Shown in pieces: positions 8,911-17,455 of a DNA stretch of 64,000 nt (position 1 is its first letter; each line of letters opens with the position of its first letter). The stretch comes from Bacteroidetes bacterium GWF2_41_31 (GTDB taxonomy: Bacteria; Bacteroidota; Bacteroidia; Bacteroidales; F082). The stretch covers positions 49,906 to 113,905 of the forward strand of contig MEOL01000026.1 in assembly GCA_001769215.1 (NCBI GenBank), in the 5' to 3' direction. The notes beneath the pieces were generated by a model, which searched no databases, had not been told where the DNA came from, and was given only the letters and a program-made list of their open reading frames with translations. Position numbers and translations under genes: made by a program.

Positions 8911-9279
8911 ATGAAAAGTATTTACACCATTGCACTGCTGGTGCTCTCGAACACTTTTATGACTTTTGCCTGGTATGGGCATCTTAAGTTTAAAGAATGG
9001 AAATGGTTTGAGGGATGGCCTCTGGTGGTGATTATTTTAATCAGTTGGGGCATCGCGTTGTTCGAATACATGTTTCAGGTGCCGGCTAACCGGATAGGAT
9101 ATCAGGAAAACGGCGGGCCATTTTCACTCGTTCAGCTTAAAGTAATCCAGGAGGTCATCACACTGGTTGTTTTTTCAATGTTTACATTGGTTTTGTTTAA
9201 AAACGAAACGTTCAAATGGAACCACCTGTTAGGTTTTGTTTTTTTAATACTCGCGGTTTATTTCATTTTCAAAAAGTAG
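8911..9279 (+). CDS. DUF486 small membrane protein
   Basis: A 122-residue protein with four predicted membrane helices: 3-22, 37-56, about 77-97 and 103-120. The sequence FMTFAWYGHLKF, SWGIALFEYMFQVPANRIGY and FSLVQLKVIQEVITLVVF is characteristic of DUF486, a family related to small multidrug-resistance-type (DMT) proteins. Transport activity has not been established for the family as far as I know. It is a single gene, with 220 nt before the next gene. Confidence 0.85.
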   Translation: MKSIYTIALLVLSNTFMTFAWYGHLKFKEWKWFEGWPLVVIILISWGIALFEYMFQVPANRIGYQENGGPFSLVQLKVIQEVITLVVFSMFTLVLFKNETFKWNHLLGFVFLILAVYFIFKK

Positions 9280-9446
9280 CCAATCCAAACAGGTTGATAT
9301 TGAAAGCTTACATTCGAGTTTCAACCACGGTTATGTTTCACGTAATTAAGGTAATGGCTCATCGACCTGGTCATACAAATCATTTGAAACGAATCTAAAT
9401 TAGATTGACTGTTAAAAAAATAACAGCCTAATCGGATGAAAAAACC

Positions 9447-9454
9447 TACCTTTG
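9447..9454 (+). promoter_or_regulatory. -7 element for the COG2403 GTPase gene
   Basis: TACCTTTG matches TAnnTTTG and lies 46 nt before the ATG at 9501. Confidence 0.55.
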
Positions 9455-9500
9455 TGGGGTTCAATTTTTTAACAAAAATCCGTTAAAACAGCAATAGTTT

Positions 9501-10838
9501 ATGAAAAAAAATGTGATTATTATCGGCGCTGCCGGACGCGATTTCCACAATTTCAACACCTATTACCGTGGAAATAAAAATTATAATGTAGTCGCTTTTA
9601 CTGCCGCTCAGATTCCTGATATCGACGGCAGAAAATACCCGACTGAATTGGCAGGGGATTTATATCCCGAAGGAATTCCTATTTATGATGAGTCGAACCT
9701 TCCTCAATTGATAAAAGATTTAAAAGCAGACGATTGTGTTTTCTCCTACAGCGATGTTCCTTATCCAAGGGTGATGGGTGTTAGTGCCATCGTGAATGCA
9801 GCAGGGGCTAACTTTATCCTGCTCGGACCCAGGGATACCATGGTTAAAAGTACCAAACCTGTGATTGCTGTTGGCGCGGTTCGCACCGGATGCGGAAAAA
9901 GCCAGACTTCGCGCAGGGTGATTGAATACCTCATGGCAAAAGGCCTGAAAGTGGTTGCTGTTCGTCATCCCATGCCTTATGGCGATTTGAACGCACAAAA
10001 AGTACAGCGATTTGCCACGGTGGCCGACCTGGCAAAACACAAATGTACCGTTGAAGAAATGGAAGAATATGAACCACATGTAGTGCGCGGAAATGTGATT
10101 TATGCCGGCGTAGACTATGAAGCCATTTTACGTGCTGCCGAAGTTGACCCGGATGGTTGCGATGTCGTGCTTTGGGATGGAGGTAACAATGATTTTCCTT
10201 TTTATAAACCCGATTTAAACATCACCGTAGTCGATCCTCACCGCCCCGGTCATGAGCTGTCATACTATCCCGGTGAAGTAACCTTGCGTTTAGCCGATGT
10301 GGTAGTCATCAACAAGATGGATACCGCTGCTCCCGAAGCCATTCAAACCGTACGTGAAAACATTTATAAAGTAAACCCGACAGCCATTGTTGTGGATGCT
10401 GCTTCCCCAATCGCGGTGGACGATCCAGGCATCATCAAAGGCAAACGGGTGTTGGTGGTTGAAGATGGCCCAACCCTCACCCATGGTGAAATGAAAATTG
10501 GTGCCGGTACGGTTGCTGCCCGCAAATTCGGAGCCGCAGAACTCGTTGATCCACGTCCATTTGTGGTGGGTAAACTGGCTGAAACGTTCCGAATTTACCC
10601 CAACATCGGAACCTTGCTTCCCGCCATGGGATACAGCGATCAGCAGCTCAAAGACCTGGAAACTTCTATCAACAATACCGATTGTGATTCTGTTGTAATT
10701 GGTACACCCATCGATTTGAACAGGATTGTTAAAATCACAAAACCCAACACCCGGGTGTATTACGACTTACAGGAAATTGGCCAGCCCGACCTCAAAGGTA
10801 TTCTGGATGACTTTGTAAAAAAATACAAACTGGATTAA
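9501..10838 (+). CDS. COG2403 GTPase, cyclic 2,3-diphosphoglycerate synthetase-like
   Basis: A 445-residue cytoplasmic NTPase. Residues 1-115 form a Rossmann-like domain (VIIIGAAGRDFHNFN), followed by a P-loop GAVRTGCGKSQTSR (125-138, Lys133) and the base-recognition-like motif VVINKMD (about residues 270-276). The family includes archaeal cyclic 2,3-diphosphoglycerate synthetase, but bacterial members are mostly uncharacterised 'predicted GTPases'. DPHRPGHELSYYPGE and DVVLWDGGNNDFPF are typical of the family. It is transcribed alone with its own promoter and a terminator directly behind it. I am sure of the family, not of the reaction. Confidence 0.82.
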   Translation: MKKNVIIIGAAGRDFHNFNTYYRGNKNYNVVAFTAAQIPDIDGRKYPTELAGDLYPEGIPIYDESNLPQLIKDLKADDCVFSYSDVPYPRVMGVSAIVNAAGANFILLGPRDTMVKSTKPVIAVGAVRTGCGKSQTSRRVIEYLMAKGLKVVAVRHPMPYGDLNAQKVQRFATVADLAKHKCTVEEMEEYEPHVVRGNVIYAGVDYEAILRAAEVDPDGCDVVLWDGGNNDFPFYKPDLNITVVDPHRPGHELSYYPGEVTLRLADVVVINKMDTAAPEAIQTVRENIYKVNPTAIVVDAASPIAVDDPGIIKGKRVLVVEDGPTLTHGEMKIGAGTVAARKFGAAELVDPRPFVVGKLAETFRIYPNIGTLLPAMGYSDQQLKDLETSINNTDCDSVVIGTPIDLNRIVKITKPNTRVYYDLQEIGQPDLKGILDDFVKKYKLD

Positions 10839-10853
10839 TTAACACTTTTCCTT

Positions 10854-10882
10854 TAAAGGCGGTCTTAGGGCCGCTTTTTTTT
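10854..10882 (+). terminator. Rho-independent terminator after the COG2403 GTPase gene
   Basis: The arms AAAGGCGG and CCGCTTT (one bulged G) enclose a short loop and are followed by a run of T. It starts 16 nt after the stop at 10838. Confidence 0.75.
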
Positions 10883-11324
10883 TGATTCCCGACAAGATGA
10901 ATGCAGATTGGTCAGACTTGAGCATGATCCTCAGAAATATCCACCTCCCTGGTGCGAGAATGTTTCGCGTGCCCATGTTCATCTCGAAAGAATCTCGTAC
11001 GAATGGGACAGGCACGGAGCGGAGTGACAAGACCTATCTACCTACCTACCTACCTACCTACCTACCTACCTACCTACCTACCTACCGTAGACAGGTCTCA
11101 CCGCAAAGCAAAAAAATCCCTGTTTGTCTATATTCGGTGCAATTATCCGTTTTATCCGTCCTATCCGTGACATACTCATCATCCCCACCTGCCGATAGGA
11201 ATAAGCCCGCCGACGTGCCTGTCCCGTTTATACGGGGTTCTATTTCCCTACATTCTATTTCCCAATAAATTTATGTGAGCCAAGAAAATCCATGCAATTG
11301 ATACCACCGTAACCGCATGATGTG
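10883..11324. other. Non-coding gap with intergenic repeats
   Basis: No convincing gene lies between the terminator and the promoter at 11325. The gap holds a tetranucleotide microsatellite (listed separately), GC-rich scraps such as CGAGA/TCTCG words near 10945-11000, and a CACCTGCCGATAGG-type word near 11187. These resemble the short GC-rich intergenic repeats spread through Bacteroidetes genomes. Reading frames across it encode only repeated Tyr-Leu-Pro-Thr and are not genes. Confidence 0.6.
11038..11086. repeat. (CTAC)12 tetranucleotide microsatellite
   Basis: Twelve perfect CTAC units plus one base run without interruption for 49 nt. The tract lies between a terminator and the promoter of the gene at 11349, about 240 nt upstream of that promoter. 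Such tracts change length by slipped-strand mispairing. Confidence 0.97.
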
Positions 11325-11332
11325 TACTTTTG
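11325..11332 (+). promoter_or_regulatory. -7 element for the secreted protein gene at 11349
   Basis: TACTTTTG matches TAnnTTTG and lies 16 nt before the ATG, implying a leader of about 10 nt. Confidence 0.5.
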
Positions 11333-11348
11333 AAGCAAATTTGTAAAA

Positions 11349-11969
11349 ATGCGTTTGTTTGCAGCTATTGTTTTATCTTGTCTGTTACTACCCGTAGCCA
11401 CGACCAAAGCCCAATCTACCGGGTTTGGCAGCAACGTGATGTCCGTCGGGGAGGCGGATGAAAGCCCTAATCCTCCTCCCAAAGTGAGTGTCAGTCTGGG
11501 AACTTCGTTTATGGCATTTTCAGGGGTCAATGCCATCAATACCTGGATCATGCCGCGAATTACCATGCCTGTCACCAAAAAATGGAGTATCTCCTATGGC
11601 ATGGGCTATTCGGCTATTTTTATAAATGGTTTTGAAAATACATCCGGGCAACAAAACCACAGTCAATACGGACATCTGTTTGTTTCCGGACAATATTTGC
11701 TTACTAAAAGAATCTCGCTCACCGGGACAGCCTACAAAACCATGATGCTTAATCCATCTCCAAAAGATGACCAACCCAGGGATAGCCGGTTGGATTTCAG
11801 CAGCCAGGGTGTGATGCTCGATATGAATTATCAGTTAACCGACCATTTTCAAATCAACGTGGGCCTGGAGTACCGAAATCAAAACTATCCCATTTACCCG
11901 GGAATGCATCCCGGTTTTTCAACCGGTTCTGGCAACTTCATGAATGAACGTTATCTTCCTTATCCATAA
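11349..11969 (+). CDS. Exported hypothetical protein, possibly a small outer-membrane barrel
   Basis: The 206-residue product starts with a clear signal peptide (MRLFAAIVLSCLLLPVATTKAQS, cleavage after AQ or AQS). The mature part alternates hydrophobic and polar residues in strand-like stretches ending in aromatic residues: WSISYGMGYSAIF, YGHLFVSGQYLLTKRISLTGTAY, QINVGLEYRNQNY. This suggests an 8-strand beta-barrel. It does not end in the usual Phe, and the last residues (ERYLPYP) look like a tail. I do not recognise a family. It stands 60 nt before the acyl-CoA reductase gene and may be co-transcribed with it. Confidence 0.65.
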   Translation: MRLFAAIVLSCLLLPVATTKAQSTGFGSNVMSVGEADESPNPPPKVSVSLGTSFMAFSGVNAINTWIMPRITMPVTKKWSISYGMGYSAIFINGFENTSGQQNHSQYGHLFVSGQYLLTKRISLTGTAYKTMMLNPSPKDDQPRDSRLDFSSQGVMLDMNYQLTDHFQINVGLEYRNQNYPIYPGMHPGFSTGSGNFMNERYLPYP

Positions 11970-12028
11970 TCATATAGCCAAAATGCCTGTTGTGCCAGGG
12001 CAACTTACCTTAATAAAAAAATTCCACC

Positions 12029-13102
12029 ATGAACCTATTGAAACGAATTGAGGCATTTGCCCGTTTGGGTTATCTTATGCAGGAATCAGGCAATGCAGGC
12101 AACCAACCTTCATTTAAAGGTGCTGAGGAACAGCGTGCTTTCGAAGAACTTCAATTTGAAATCTGTGATGCTCCGCATTACAATGGGTGGTTTACTGAGC
12201 CAATGGTACGAAAAGCCATCAGCTCGTTGGGCAAGTCAATGACCATGGAAAACCTTGAAAAATGGCTGAAACCATACCTGAAACATCTCGCGGAAATAAA
12301 TGAAAACCAAAGCATTGGCCTTGTAATGGCTGGTAATATCCCGGCAGTAGGGTTTCACGATTTGCTGTGCGTACTCATTACAGGAAATAAGCTTAAAGCC
12401 AAACTTTCATCCGATGACAACCGACTGATACCTGCTTTGACAAAGTTACTGGTGGCCATTGAACCAGGATTTGCTGATTCTGTTATGTTCACAAATGACC
12501 GACTCAATGGCTTTAACGCCATCATTGCCACGGGAAGCAACAACTCAGCCCGCTATTTTGAGTATTATTTTGGAAAGTATCCACACATCATCCGGAAAAA
12601 CAGAAATGGTGTAGCAGTACTAACCGGTAAGGAATCTCAGGACGAACTTCAACTTTTATGCAGCGATATTTTCAGCTATTATGGATTGGGATGCCGCAAT
12701 GTTTCGCACCTTTATGTGCCCAGGGAATATGATTTCGTTCCACTTTTAGATGCTTGTCAACAGTGGGTTGCAGTAAACGACAACCACAAATATTTCAATA
12801 ATTACGAATACAACAAGGCCATTTTTCTGGTGAACAGCACTGCTCATTTCGATGCAGGAAACCTTCTCGTCACCGAAAGCGCCTCTCTGGCATCGGCTGT
12901 AAGCGTGCTTCATTACGAATACTATTCAAATGTAGACGGACTACAAAAAAAACTGGAGGTGCTACAAGATCAAATCCAATGTGTGGTCGCCGCTGATTCC
13001 CTTTTTGACTTCAGTATTCCTTTTGGCAAGAGCCAGGAACCTCAGCTTTGGGACTACGCGGATGGAATAGATACCATCGGGTTTTTAATGGGTCTCAAAT
13101 AA
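12029..13102 (+). CDS. LuxC-like acyl-CoA reductase
   Basis: A 357-residue member of the acyl-CoA reductase (LuxC) branch of the aldehyde dehydrogenase superfamily, which reduces acyl thioesters to aldehydes with NAD(P)H. Visible marks: IGLVMAGNIPAVGFHDLLCVLITGN (nucleotide-binding part, about residues 90-115), KLSSDD, IATGSNNSARYFEYYFGKYPHIIRKNRNGVAVL, and the active-site segment GLGCRNVSHLYVP with Cys222. Bacteroidetes genomes usually carry one such gene; its physiological acyl substrate is not known. The next gene (L31) has its own promoter. Confidence 0.85.
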   Translation: MNLLKRIEAFARLGYLMQESGNAGNQPSFKGAEEQRAFEELQFEICDAPHYNGWFTEPMVRKAISSLGKSMTMENLEKWLKPYLKHLAEINENQSIGLVMAGNIPAVGFHDLLCVLITGNKLKAKLSSDDNRLIPALTKLLVAIEPGFADSVMFTNDRLNGFNAIIATGSNNSARYFEYYFGKYPHIIRKNRNGVAVLTGKESQDELQLLCSDIFSYYGLGCRNVSHLYVPREYDFVPLLDACQQWVAVNDNHKYFNNYEYNKAIFLVNSTAHFDAGNLLVTESASLASAVSVLHYEYYSNVDGLQKKLEVLQDQIQCVVAADSLFDFSIPFGKSQEPQLWDYADGIDTIGFLMGLK

Positions 13103-13148
13103 AGAATTTATTTTTTCCAAATTATTTGGTTATTACCTCCAAAGCAAC

Positions 13149-13156
13149 TATTTTTG
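13149..13156 (+). promoter_or_regulatory. -7 element (with -33 TTTG) for rpmE2
   Basis: TATTTTTG matches TAnnTTTG. A TTTG word about 20 nt upstream (near 13125) fits the -33 element, and the ATG at 13192 lies 36 nt downstream. Confidence 0.6.
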
Positions 13157-13191
13157 CAGCCCTTTAAAAGTGCATTGAAAAATCAGGAAAA

Positions 13192-13458
13192 ATGAAAAAA
13201 GATATTCACCCAAAGAACTACAGACTGGTCGTTTTTAAGGACATGTCAAACGATTACAGCTTTATAACCAAATCAACTGTGAACACCAAGGACACGATTG
13301 AGTGGGAAGACGGTAAAGAATACCCGTTGGTAAAACTCGAAATTTCACATACTTCTCATCCCTTCTTTACAGGTAAGAGCAAATTGATTGATACTGCCGG
13401 TCGTGTTGATAAATTCAAAAACCGCTACAAAAAGCATTTCGACCAGAAAACACCTTAA
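13192..13458 (+). CDS. rpmE2: 50S ribosomal protein L31 type B
   Basis: An 88-residue ribosomal protein. It opens [19 protein letters not shown] and has the type B core [29 protein letters not shown]. It lacks the four zinc-binding Cys residues of the type A form, so it is the zinc-independent paralogue. In other bacteria type B L31 is made when zinc is scarce; here nothing upstream looks like a Zur box, and in Bacteroidetes this form is often the only one. It is a single gene with its own promoter and terminator. Confidence 0.95.
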   Translation: MKKDIHPKNYRLVVFKDMSNDYSFITKSTVNTKDTIEWEDGKEYPLVKLEISHTSHPFFTGKSKLIDTAGRVDKFKNRYKKHFDQKTP

Positions 13459-13483
13459 TCATTTTTCAGTCGATTCAACATAC

Positions 13484-13520
13484 AAAGTCCTTGTGTTTCG
13501 GCACAAAGGGCTTTTTTTTT
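13484..13520 (+). terminator. Rho-independent terminator after rpmE2
   Basis: The arms AAGTCCTTGTG and CACAAAGGGCTT (one mismatch) surround a small TTTCGG-type loop and are followed by nine or more T. It begins 25 nt after the stop. Confidence 0.88.
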
Positions 13521-13596
13521 ATTAACAAGCAATTTTCTAAGTGCTTTTTCGTATCTTTATGGCAACACATAAAAAATCATATAAATCAACTTGTGT

Positions 13597-14769
13597 ATGA
13601 ATTATATTCTCTTTGACAGCTTTGGAAGAGACAGCCTGCTGCCTTTTACTTTTACGCGTCCGGTGGCAGATATCCGGGTTGGAATACTCACCATCCGTGA
13701 AAAATGGGAGTTTTACCTGAAATCGGCAACTTCTTCCCTTACACAACAATACCTTAACCCTAAGTTTCCCATTTTGAAAGAAAAAGACAACCTGCTCATC
13801 AATGGATCGGTATTTCCTACAACCAGGTTAGTACAGAAAATAGCTGAACTTGAGCCCGGTCATATCCTGGCAAAAGGAGAAATCATCATCGCCATGAGGG
13901 TGGAAGAATCTCAAATTGATGACTTTGCTTCGCAAGAAATCGACAGTACCATTGAGTGGGAGGAGGAAATGGTCAAGCTGAATGAAAATTGGGAGATCTT
14001 TTCATTTAACCCGACAGCAATTGTTGAAGATTTTAAACTCATCACAGCAGGCAGAAAGTCGCAACCACTAAGCAAAACTAACTTTGTTACCGGCGATCCG
14101 AAGTTAATTTTCCTCGAAGAAGGCGCTCGTTCTGAATTTGCATTTCTCAATACTACCGATGGCCCCATATATATAGGTAAAGAAGCCGAAATCATGGAAG
14201 GTTCCAAAGTGAGGGGACCATTTGCTTTGTGCGAACATGCTCATTTAAAAATGGATGCGAAGATTTATGGAGGAACTACTGTTGGGCCTTATTCCAAAGT
14301 AGGCGGAGAAGTAAGCAACTCGGTCATTTTTGGATATACCAATAAAGGTCATGACGGATTTTTGGGAAACTCGGTTTTGGGTGAATGGTGCAACCTGGGT
14401 GCAGATACCAATACATCGAACCTAAAGAACACCTATGATATCGTCCGGCTTTGGTCATACGACAAAGAATCGTTTGTCAGCACCGGATTGCAGTTTTGTG
14501 GCCTTATCATGGGCGACCACAGCAAATCAGGAATCAACACCATGTTTAATACCGGGACGGTGGTGGGAGTTTCGTGTAACCTGTATGGTGCAGGGTTTCA
14601 ACGGAATTTCGTTCCCTCATTTTCCTGGGGAAGCCCCAGTGGAATGAAATCCTACAACTTCGCCAAAGCCGTTCAGGTTGCCGAAGCAGTGTATAAGAGA
14701 CGGAATATGGAATTCGACCAAAATGAGAAAGATATTTTCGAATTTCTCTACAACCTCAATGCAGACTAA
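13597..14769 (+). CDS. GlmU-like sugar nucleotidyltransferase family protein
   Basis: A 390-residue protein of the 'putative sugar nucleotidyltransferase' group related to GlmU. The N-terminal half starts MNYILFDSFGRDSLLPFTFTRPVADIRVG, a degenerate form of the pyrophosphorylase head that lacks the usual Gly-rich GTRM loop. The C-terminal half (about 195-370) is a left-handed beta-helix acyltransferase-type domain: GPIYIGKEAEIMEGSKVRGP, KIYGGTTVGPYSKVGGEVSNSV, GDHSKSGINTMFNTGTVVG. The substrate is unknown. I use the ATG at 13597 rather than the in-frame TTG two codons earlier, because family members begin at this Met. The gene is followed by 176 nt and then lon. Confidence 0.8.
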   Translation: MNYILFDSFGRDSLLPFTFTRPVADIRVGILTIREKWEFYLKSATSSLTQQYLNPKFPILKEKDNLLINGSVFPTTRLVQKIAELEPGHILAKGEIIIAMRVEESQIDDFASQEIDSTIEWEEEMVKLNENWEIFSFNPTAIVEDFKLITAGRKSQPLSKTNFVTGDPKLIFLEEGARSEFAFLNTTDGPIYIGKEAEIMEGSKVRGPFALCEHAHLKMDAKIYGGTTVGPYSKVGGEVSNSVIFGYTNKGHDGFLGNSVLGEWCNLGADTNTSNLKNTYDIVRLWSYDKESFVSTGLQFCGLIMGDHSKSGINTMFNTGTVVGVSCNLYGAGFQRNFVPSFSWGSPSGMKSYNFAKAVQVAEAVYKRRNMEFDQNEKDIFEFLYNLNAD

Positions 14770-14945
14770 ACCAACCTGGTAAAACAGCCTTTGGCATATC
14801 ATTTGACCTGTTATAAAGCCTGTTTAACATTCGGGTCAATCTGTTTAACTGAAATCCATATCAGGTTGTATTACAACAATTTGATAATATTTAAGAAATA
14901 CATCAGTTTTCGTACTGACATTTTGACCGTCACAAAAATCAAACT

Positions 14946-17381
14946 ATGAACCACCTTTTGTCATTGACAGATATCATGGATGCAGAAACCGAATTTTTCC
15001 CTTTACTTTCATCAGAAGATGAAGAGATGATGAACTCGGAAGATGTTCCTCCGATTTTACCCATATTACCATTGCGCAACATGGTGCTTTTTCCAGGAGT
15101 GGTTATTCCCATTACGGTTGGCCGGGACAAATCCATCAGCCTGATCAGAGAAGCATACAAGGGAGACCGCACCATTGGTGTGGTAGCTCAAAAAAACGGG
15201 GAAGTAGAAGACCCTTCTGAGGAAGATTTGAACCGTGTTGGAACTGTTGCCAAAATCATCAAAATACTTCAGATGCCCGATGGCAATACCACCGCCATTA
15301 TCCAGGGAAAAAAGCGTTTCGAAATCAAGCAAATCATCCAAAGTGAGCCCTATTTCAAAGCTGAAGTAAACGGATTTGAGAAGTCTAACTACCTACCCGA
15401 CAACAAAGTATTTGATGCCATTATTTCGTCCATTCGTGATCTTTCGGTACAAATCATCGAAAAATCACCCAATATTCCTTCTGAGTCGGCTTTCGCCATC
15501 AATAATATTGAGAGCGCGGTGTTCCTTGTCAATTTCGTTTCATCTAATCTGAACACCGACAACCTGACCAAACAGGCCCTTTTGGAAATGACTGATTTGG
15601 AAGCCCGCGCCAACAGAGTGTTGGAACTGATGACGGTAGAATTGCAGATGCTCGACCTGAAACACGACATCCAACGAAAAGTAAAAGTTGACCTGGATAA
15701 ACAACAGCGCGACTACTTATTAAACCAGCAGTTGAAGACCATCCAGGAAGAATTGGGCGGTGGTCCCCACGACACAGAAGTGAAGGAGTTAAGCATAAAG
15801 GCGGGCAAAAAGAAATGGAGTAAGGAAGTTGGTGAAACATTTAAACAAGAGTTTAGCAAATTACAGCGAATGAATCCCGCGGCGGCGGAATACAGCATCC
15901 AGCTCAACTACCTGGAATTGTTTGTTGAATTGCCCTGGAGCGTATATTCCAAAGACAACCTCGACCTGAATCATGCGTTAAAAGTATTAAACAACGACCA
16001 TTACGGCCTGGAAAAAATAAAAGAACGCATCATCGAATACCTCGCCGTTCTGAAACTTAAAAACAACATGAAAGCGCCTATCCTGTGCTTTGTTGGCCCT
16101 CCCGGGGTAGGAAAAACCTCTCTCGGAAAATCCATTGCCAAGTCATTGGGGCGTAAATATTTACGTATGTCGTTGGGGGGTGTGCGCGATGAGGCTGAAC
16201 TACGTGGGCACCGTAAAACCTATATTGGCGCCATGCCGGGAAGGATTATTCAAAGTATTAGAAAAGCCAAAACATCCAATCCGGTTTTCATGCTGGATGA
16301 AATTGACAAGGTGAGCAGCAACAACTACAGTGGCGATCCGCAGGCGGCTTTGCTCGAAATACTTGACCCAGAGCAGAATATCGCCTTTTACGACAATTAC
16401 CTCGAACAAGAATACGACCTTTCGCGGGTGATGTTTATTGCTACCGCCAACACGCTGTCGACGGTTCATCCGGCATTGCGCGACAGAATGGAAATCATCG
16501 ACCTGGCAGGCTACCTGATGGAAGAAAAAGTGGAGATCGCCAAGCGGCATTTGATACCAAAACAACTGGAGGAGCATGGCGTTAGAAAAGATCAGGTAAA
16601 GCTGAGCAAAATTGTCATCGAAAAAATCATCGATCAATATACACGTGAAGCGGGTGTGCGGCTGCTTGAGAAACAATTTGCCAAAGTGATTCGCAACAGG
16701 GCCAAATTTATTGCCATGGACGAGGTTTACGAACCGAAAATCGAACCGGCTGATTTAAAAGCAATTCTGGGGGCTCCCATTTATCAAAGAGACAAAGACA
16801 TTTCGAATGATGTGGCCGGTGTGGTCACTGGACTGGCCTGGACAGCAGTTGGTGGCGAAATCCTATTTGTAGAAGTCAGCCTCAGCAAAGGAAAAGGCTT
16901 GCTTAAGCTTACCGGAAATTTGGGCGATGTGATGAAAGAATCTGCCACGCTGGCATTCGAGTATTTAAAATCCCACGCGCGTTATTTGGGTATTGATGAT
17001 GAGGTATTTGAGAAATGGAATGTGCATGTGCATGTACCGGAAGGCGCTACCCCCAAAGATGGCCCATCGGCCGGGGTTACCATGCTCACCGCGCTCACCA
17101 GTGCATTTACACAGAGAAAAGTTAAAGCTCAGATAGCCATGACCGGGGAGATGACCCTGCGCGGGAAAGTGCTTCCTGTGGGAGGTATTACAGAAAAAAT
17201 ACTGGCCGCCAAACGAGCCAATGTGAAAGAAATCATACTGTCGAAGGAAAACTTAAAGGACATTGAAGAAATTGATGAAAATTACATCAAAGGACTCAAG
17301 TTCATTTATGTGAGCAACGCCATGGAAGTACTGGAAGCCGCCTTATTAAAAACAAAGGTAGATCGTCCCTTAGAAATCTAA
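14946..17381 (+). CDS. lon: ATP-dependent protease Lon
   Basis: An 811-residue AAA+ serine protease for damaged and regulatory proteins. Domain order: N-terminal substrate domain (about 35-240, [19 protein letters not shown]), coiled-coil middle, ATPase with Walker [10 protein letters not shown] (384-392, Lys390) and Walker [10 protein letters not shown], then the protease domain. The dyad is Ser708 in PKDGPSAG and Lys751 in GGITEK, 43 residues apart as in E. coli Lon. Length and domain order are standard. The N-terminal about 30 residues are acidic and variable. An in-frame Met12 could also be used as start. It is transcribed alone; behind it lies the convergent M1 peptidase gene. Confidence 0.97.
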   Translation: MNHLLSLTDIMDAETEFFPLLSSEDEEMMNSEDVPPILPILPLRNMVLFPGVVIPITVGRDKSISLIREAYKGDRTIGVVAQKNGEVEDPSEEDLNRVGTVAKIIKILQMPDGNTTAIIQGKKRFEIKQIIQSEPYFKAEVNGFEKSNYLPDNKVFDAIISSIRDLSVQIIEKSPNIPSESAFAINNIESAVFLVNFVSSNLNTDNLTKQALLEMTDLEARANRVLELMTVELQMLDLKHDIQRKVKVDLDKQQRDYLLNQQLKTIQEELGGGPHDTEVKELSIKAGKKKWSKEVGETFKQEFSKLQRMNPAAAEYSIQLNYLELFVELPWSVYSKDNLDLNHALKVLNNDHYGLEKIKERIIEYLAVLKLKNNMKAPILCFVGPPGVGKTSLGKSIAKSLGRKYLRMSLGGVRDEAELRGHRKTYIGAMPGRIIQSIRKAKTSNPVFMLDEIDKVSSNNYSGDPQAALLEILDPEQNIAFYDNYLEQEYDLSRVMFIATANTLSTVHPALRDRMEIIDLAGYLMEEKVEIAKRHLIPKQLEEHGVRKDQVKLSKIVIEKIIDQYTREAGVRLLEKQFAKVIRNRAKFIAMDEVYEPKIEPADLKAILGAPIYQRDKDISNDVAGVVTGLAWTAVGGEILFVEVSLSKGKGLLKLTGNLGDVMKESATLAFEYLKSHARYLGIDDEVFEKWNVHVHVPEGATPKDGPSAGVTMLTALTSAFTQRKVKAQIAMTGEMTLRGKVLPVGGITEKILAAKRANVKEIILSKENLKDIEEIDENYIKGLKFIYVSNAMEVLEAALLKTKVDRPLEI

Positions 17382-17455
17382 AAAAACGCGCTCCCGGACC
17401 GGGTTGTAATCGCAGGAAAGGCCAGGTATTTGTTATCCTGAAATGATAAAAATAT

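Noticed and set aside
10882..11268. Plus-strand frames with repeated Tyr-Leu-Pro-Thr
   Set aside because: They are translations of the CTAC microsatellite and surrounding intergenic repeats.
17382..17455. Terminator after lon
   Set aside because: CCCGG/CCGGG arms are present but the loop is a single base and there is no T tract.
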